NCBI GenBank assembly: GCA_020352775.1
Contig: CP070684.1
Location: 882,378-916,323 of the forward strand
Origin: Candidatus Omnitrophota bacterium
Lineage (GTDB): Bacteria > Omnitrophota > Gorgyraeia > Duberdicusellales > 4484-171
Length of the DNA stretch: 33,946 nucleotides
Direction of reading: 5' to 3'
The notes under the pieces are model-generated. The model was not told the DNA's origin and searched no databases. It saw only the letters and a program-made list of their open reading frames with translations. The translations under genes were made by a program, and so were the position numbers. Of this stretch, positions 32,298-33,946 are shown one piece after another. The stretch's first letter is position 1. The number at the start of each line of letters is the position of its first letter.

Positions 32298-32540
32298 CTA
32301 TGCTTTACTTTTTACTTTCTCTTCAATATATTTTACGGCTTCACCCACGGTAGTGATTTTCTCGGCATCTTCATCAGGGATCTCAATACCGAACTCCTCT
32401 TCCAATGCCATCACTACTTCAACCGTATCTAAAGAGTCTGCTCCCAAATCATCTACAAAGGAGCTCTCCGGTTTAATTTCTTCTTTCTTTACGCCTAACT
32501 GCTCTGCAATGATATCCTTAATCTTCTCATCCACTGCCAT
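32298..32540 (-). CDS. acpP: Acyl carrier protein
   Basis: This 80-residue acidic carrier protein holds the phosphopantetheine attachment site [11 protein letters not shown], with Ser36 modified. It shuttles acyl chains among FabD, FabG and FabF, encoded around it, and could supply acyl-ACP to the LpxL-like acyltransferase at the other end of the window. A strong AAAGGAGGT lies just upstream of the ATG, fitting a highly expressed protein. Confidence 0.97.
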   Translation of the reverse strand: MAVDEKIKDIIAEQLGVKKEEIKPESSFVDDLGADSLDTVEVVMALEEEFGIEIPDEDAEKITTVGEAVKYIEEKVKSKA

Positions 32541-32568
32541 TCTCTACCTCCTTTTCTAAGTTAGCAGT

Positions 32569-33303
32569 TTATATCAAACCGCCGTCTATTACCAATACTT
32601 GACCTGTAATATAATCAGCCTCACTCGATGCCAGAAAAGTCACGGCCTTAGCCACATCAGAGGGTTGTCCGAATCTTCCTAAAGGAATCCTCTTAAACAT
32701 CTCCTCCTTGACCTTTTCATCAAGGGCATCGGTCATGGCTGTTTGTATATAGCCGGGGGCAATTGCATTAACCGTTACACTCCTTGTTCCCAGCTCCTTC
32801 GCCAGAGACTTGGTTAAACCGATGAGCCCGGCCTTTGACGCTGCATAATTGGCCTGGCCCACATTGCCCATTAGCCCGATAACTGATGAAATATTAATGA
32901 TCCTGCCGTAGCGTTGCTTAACCATCAGGCGGCTAACAGCCTTGGTGCAGTTAAATGCTCCTTTTAAATTAACGGTCAGGACTTTATCCCAGTCGCTTTC
33001 AGAGAGCCGTAAAAACAGGCTATCTTTAGTGATGCCCGCATTGTTAACTAATATATCAACTCTTCCCAGCTTGTCAACTACTTTGTTAACATTTTCTTCT
33101 GCCTCCGAAAGATTAGTAACGTCAACTTTCAAAGCCAGGCCTTCTGATACAGCGTTTATTTCCTTTAAAGTCTCCTTTAACTTATCTTCATTTAAGTCAA
33201 AAATCGCTACTTTTGCGCCGGCTTTGGCAAGATGCAGGGCAATTTCCTTACCAATGCCCTGAGCTGCGCCGGTAACTATTGCAACATTGCCTTTTAAATC
33301 CAT
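32569..33303 (-). CDS. fabG: 3-oxoacyl-ACP reductase (FabG)
   Basis: FabG reduces 3-oxoacyl-ACP with NADPH. This 244-residue short-chain dehydrogenase has TGAAQGIGKE at 11-20, NNAG at 87-90, catalytic Ser140 in NISSVIG, and YAASK at 153-157 with Tyr153 and Lys157. It lies between fabD and acpP, the standard order, with GGAGG before its neighbour's start codons. Confidence 0.96.
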   Translation of the reverse strand: MDLKGNVAIVTGAAQGIGKEIALHLAKAGAKVAIFDLNEDKLKETLKEINAVSEGLALKVDVTNLSEAEENVNKVVDKLGRVDILVNNAGITKDSLFLRLSESDWDKVLTVNLKGAFNCTKAVSRLMVKQRYGRIINISSVIGLMGNVGQANYAASKAGLIGLTKSLAKELGTRSVTVNAIAPGYIQTAMTDALDEKVKEEMFKRIPLGRFGQPSDVAKAVTFLASSEADYITGQVLVIDGGLI

Positions 33304-33316
33304 AATTTCCCTCCGA

Positions 33317-33946
33317 TCAGCTTAAATTATCCAGATCTTCTTTCTTCTCGATATTAATCACTTTTGCACCAGGCTCTATTTTTCGCATCAGGCCCCGCAA
33401 TACCTTAGAAGGCCCGATCTCAAAGAACTCATTAATCCCTTCTCTTAACAAATACTGCATCGAGTCATTCCATAATACTGTTGAGACCAGCTGCTCAATG
33501 AGGTTGTTTTTAATCTCTGCTGCAGCAGTATGAGGCTTTGCAGTAACATTAGAGACAATTGCAATTTTAGCATCCTTAAACTCTAGCTCATCCATTACTT
33601 TCTTAAGATACTCTTTAGCAGGCTCAACAAAGGGTGAATGAAACCCGCCGCTTACTGCCAGCTCAATTACTTTTGCACCCAGCGCTTCTAATGTATTCTT
33701 TACTTTTGAGACATCTTGCTTCTTTAAGGATACTACGGTCTGCTGGGGAGAATTTATATTGGCAATATAAAAACTGGAATCAGAAGCGGCTTCTTTTAAT
33801 TTTGCCCGCTCAATACCCATTACCGCAAACATTGTGGAAGGATTAGTACTTGCAGCCTTTTGCATTGCAAATGCCCGCTCCTTAACAAGCTTAACCAGAT
33901 CTGAAAGACTCAATACTCCTGCCGCATAAAGACAACTATACTCACC
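33317..33946 (-). CDS. fabD: Malonyl-CoA:ACP transacylase FabD, C-terminal part (cut by window edge)
   Basis: The reading frame is open to the window edge, so only the last 209 codons are present. The visible part begins GEYSCLYAAGV, which matches the sequence just after the catalytic GHSLG serine in FabD; the serine itself lies outside. Further marks are SGGFHSPFVEPAKE with the catalytic-type His, VSNVTAKPH, QLVSTVLWNDSM and FEIGPSKVLRGLM. FabD loads malonyl groups onto ACP. An internal ATG at 33913 is not the true start. Confidence 0.93.
   Translation of the reverse strand, partial: GEYSCLYAAGVLSLSDLVKLVKERAFAMQKAASTNPSTMFAVMGIERAKLKEAASDSSFYIANINSPQQTVVSLKKQDVSKVKNTLEALGAKVIELAVSGGFHSPFVEPAKEYLKKVMDELEFKDAKIAIVSNVTAKPHTAAAEIKNNLIEQLVSTVLWNDSMQYLLREGINEFFEIGPSKVLRGLMRKIEPGAKVINIEKKEDLDNLS

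Noticed and set aside
986-33846. Plus-strand open frames of 60-148 codons (for example 27640-28086 and 30205-30621)
   Set aside because: All lie opposite well-supported minus-strand genes and show no recognisable domain. They are antisense shadows.

Overview
This 33.9 kb window is a gene-dense bacterial chromosome segment of roughly 40% G+C. Every gene I can support lies on the minus strand, so transcription runs from high to low coordinates. The gene set includes a meso-diaminopimelate-type MurE, an LpxL-like acyltransferase, a lipoprotein and an MGDG-synthase-like glycosyltransferase. Together these suggest a diderm bacterium. The dcw order, the archaeal-type LeuBCD and short GC-rich palindromes recall candidate phyla such as Omnitrophota, but that placement is a low-confidence inference. 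The standard genetic code fits: TAA, TAG and TGA all end genes. No gene-free stretch exceeds 130 bases. I saw no tRNA, rRNA, CRISPR array or insertion sequence.

In transcription order (right to left), 33946-31051 is a fatty-acid block (partial fabD, fabG, acpP, fabF). It runs without a real gap into leucine-type genes (leuC, leuD, leuB) and asd at 31044-27175. Next come truA, an unknown lipoprotein, an MBL-fold hydrolase, a Xer recombinase and a CCA-adding enzyme (27131-23000). Then follows a ribosome/RNA maturation block: DUF503, rbfA, an NrnA-like DHH phosphoesterase, truB and ribF (22951-19749). It has its own consensus-like promoter. infB and rpsO, which often flank this block, are not in the window.

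A 127-base intergenic region then starts the division and cell-wall (dcw) cluster, which fills 19561-2576: mraZ, an undescribed 49-codon ORF, rsmH, ftsL, ftsI, murE, murF, mraY, murD, ftsW, murG, a secreted peptidase-MA-like gene, murC, murB, ddl, ftsQ and an ftsA-like gene. These genes supply the cytoplasmic and lipid-linked steps from UDP-MurNAc to lipid II, plus septal synthesis proteins. Many junctions are 4-base ATGA overlaps, implying translational coupling. ftsZ does not follow ftsA. Instead a lipid module follows: an MGDG-synthase-like glycosyltransferase, an LpxL-like acyltransferase and a family 2 glycosyltransferase cut by the window edge.

I found no clearly new multi-gene system. 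The best leads are an in-frame TAA that removes the last 41 codons of murG; an array of TGGA repeats at 10-base spacing over the mraZ promoter and leader, which looks like a MraZ operator; the small ORF between mraZ and rsmH; an FtsA-like protein with degraded nucleotide-binding motifs but an intact C-terminal membrane helix; and a zinc-peptidase gene embedded between murG and murC.
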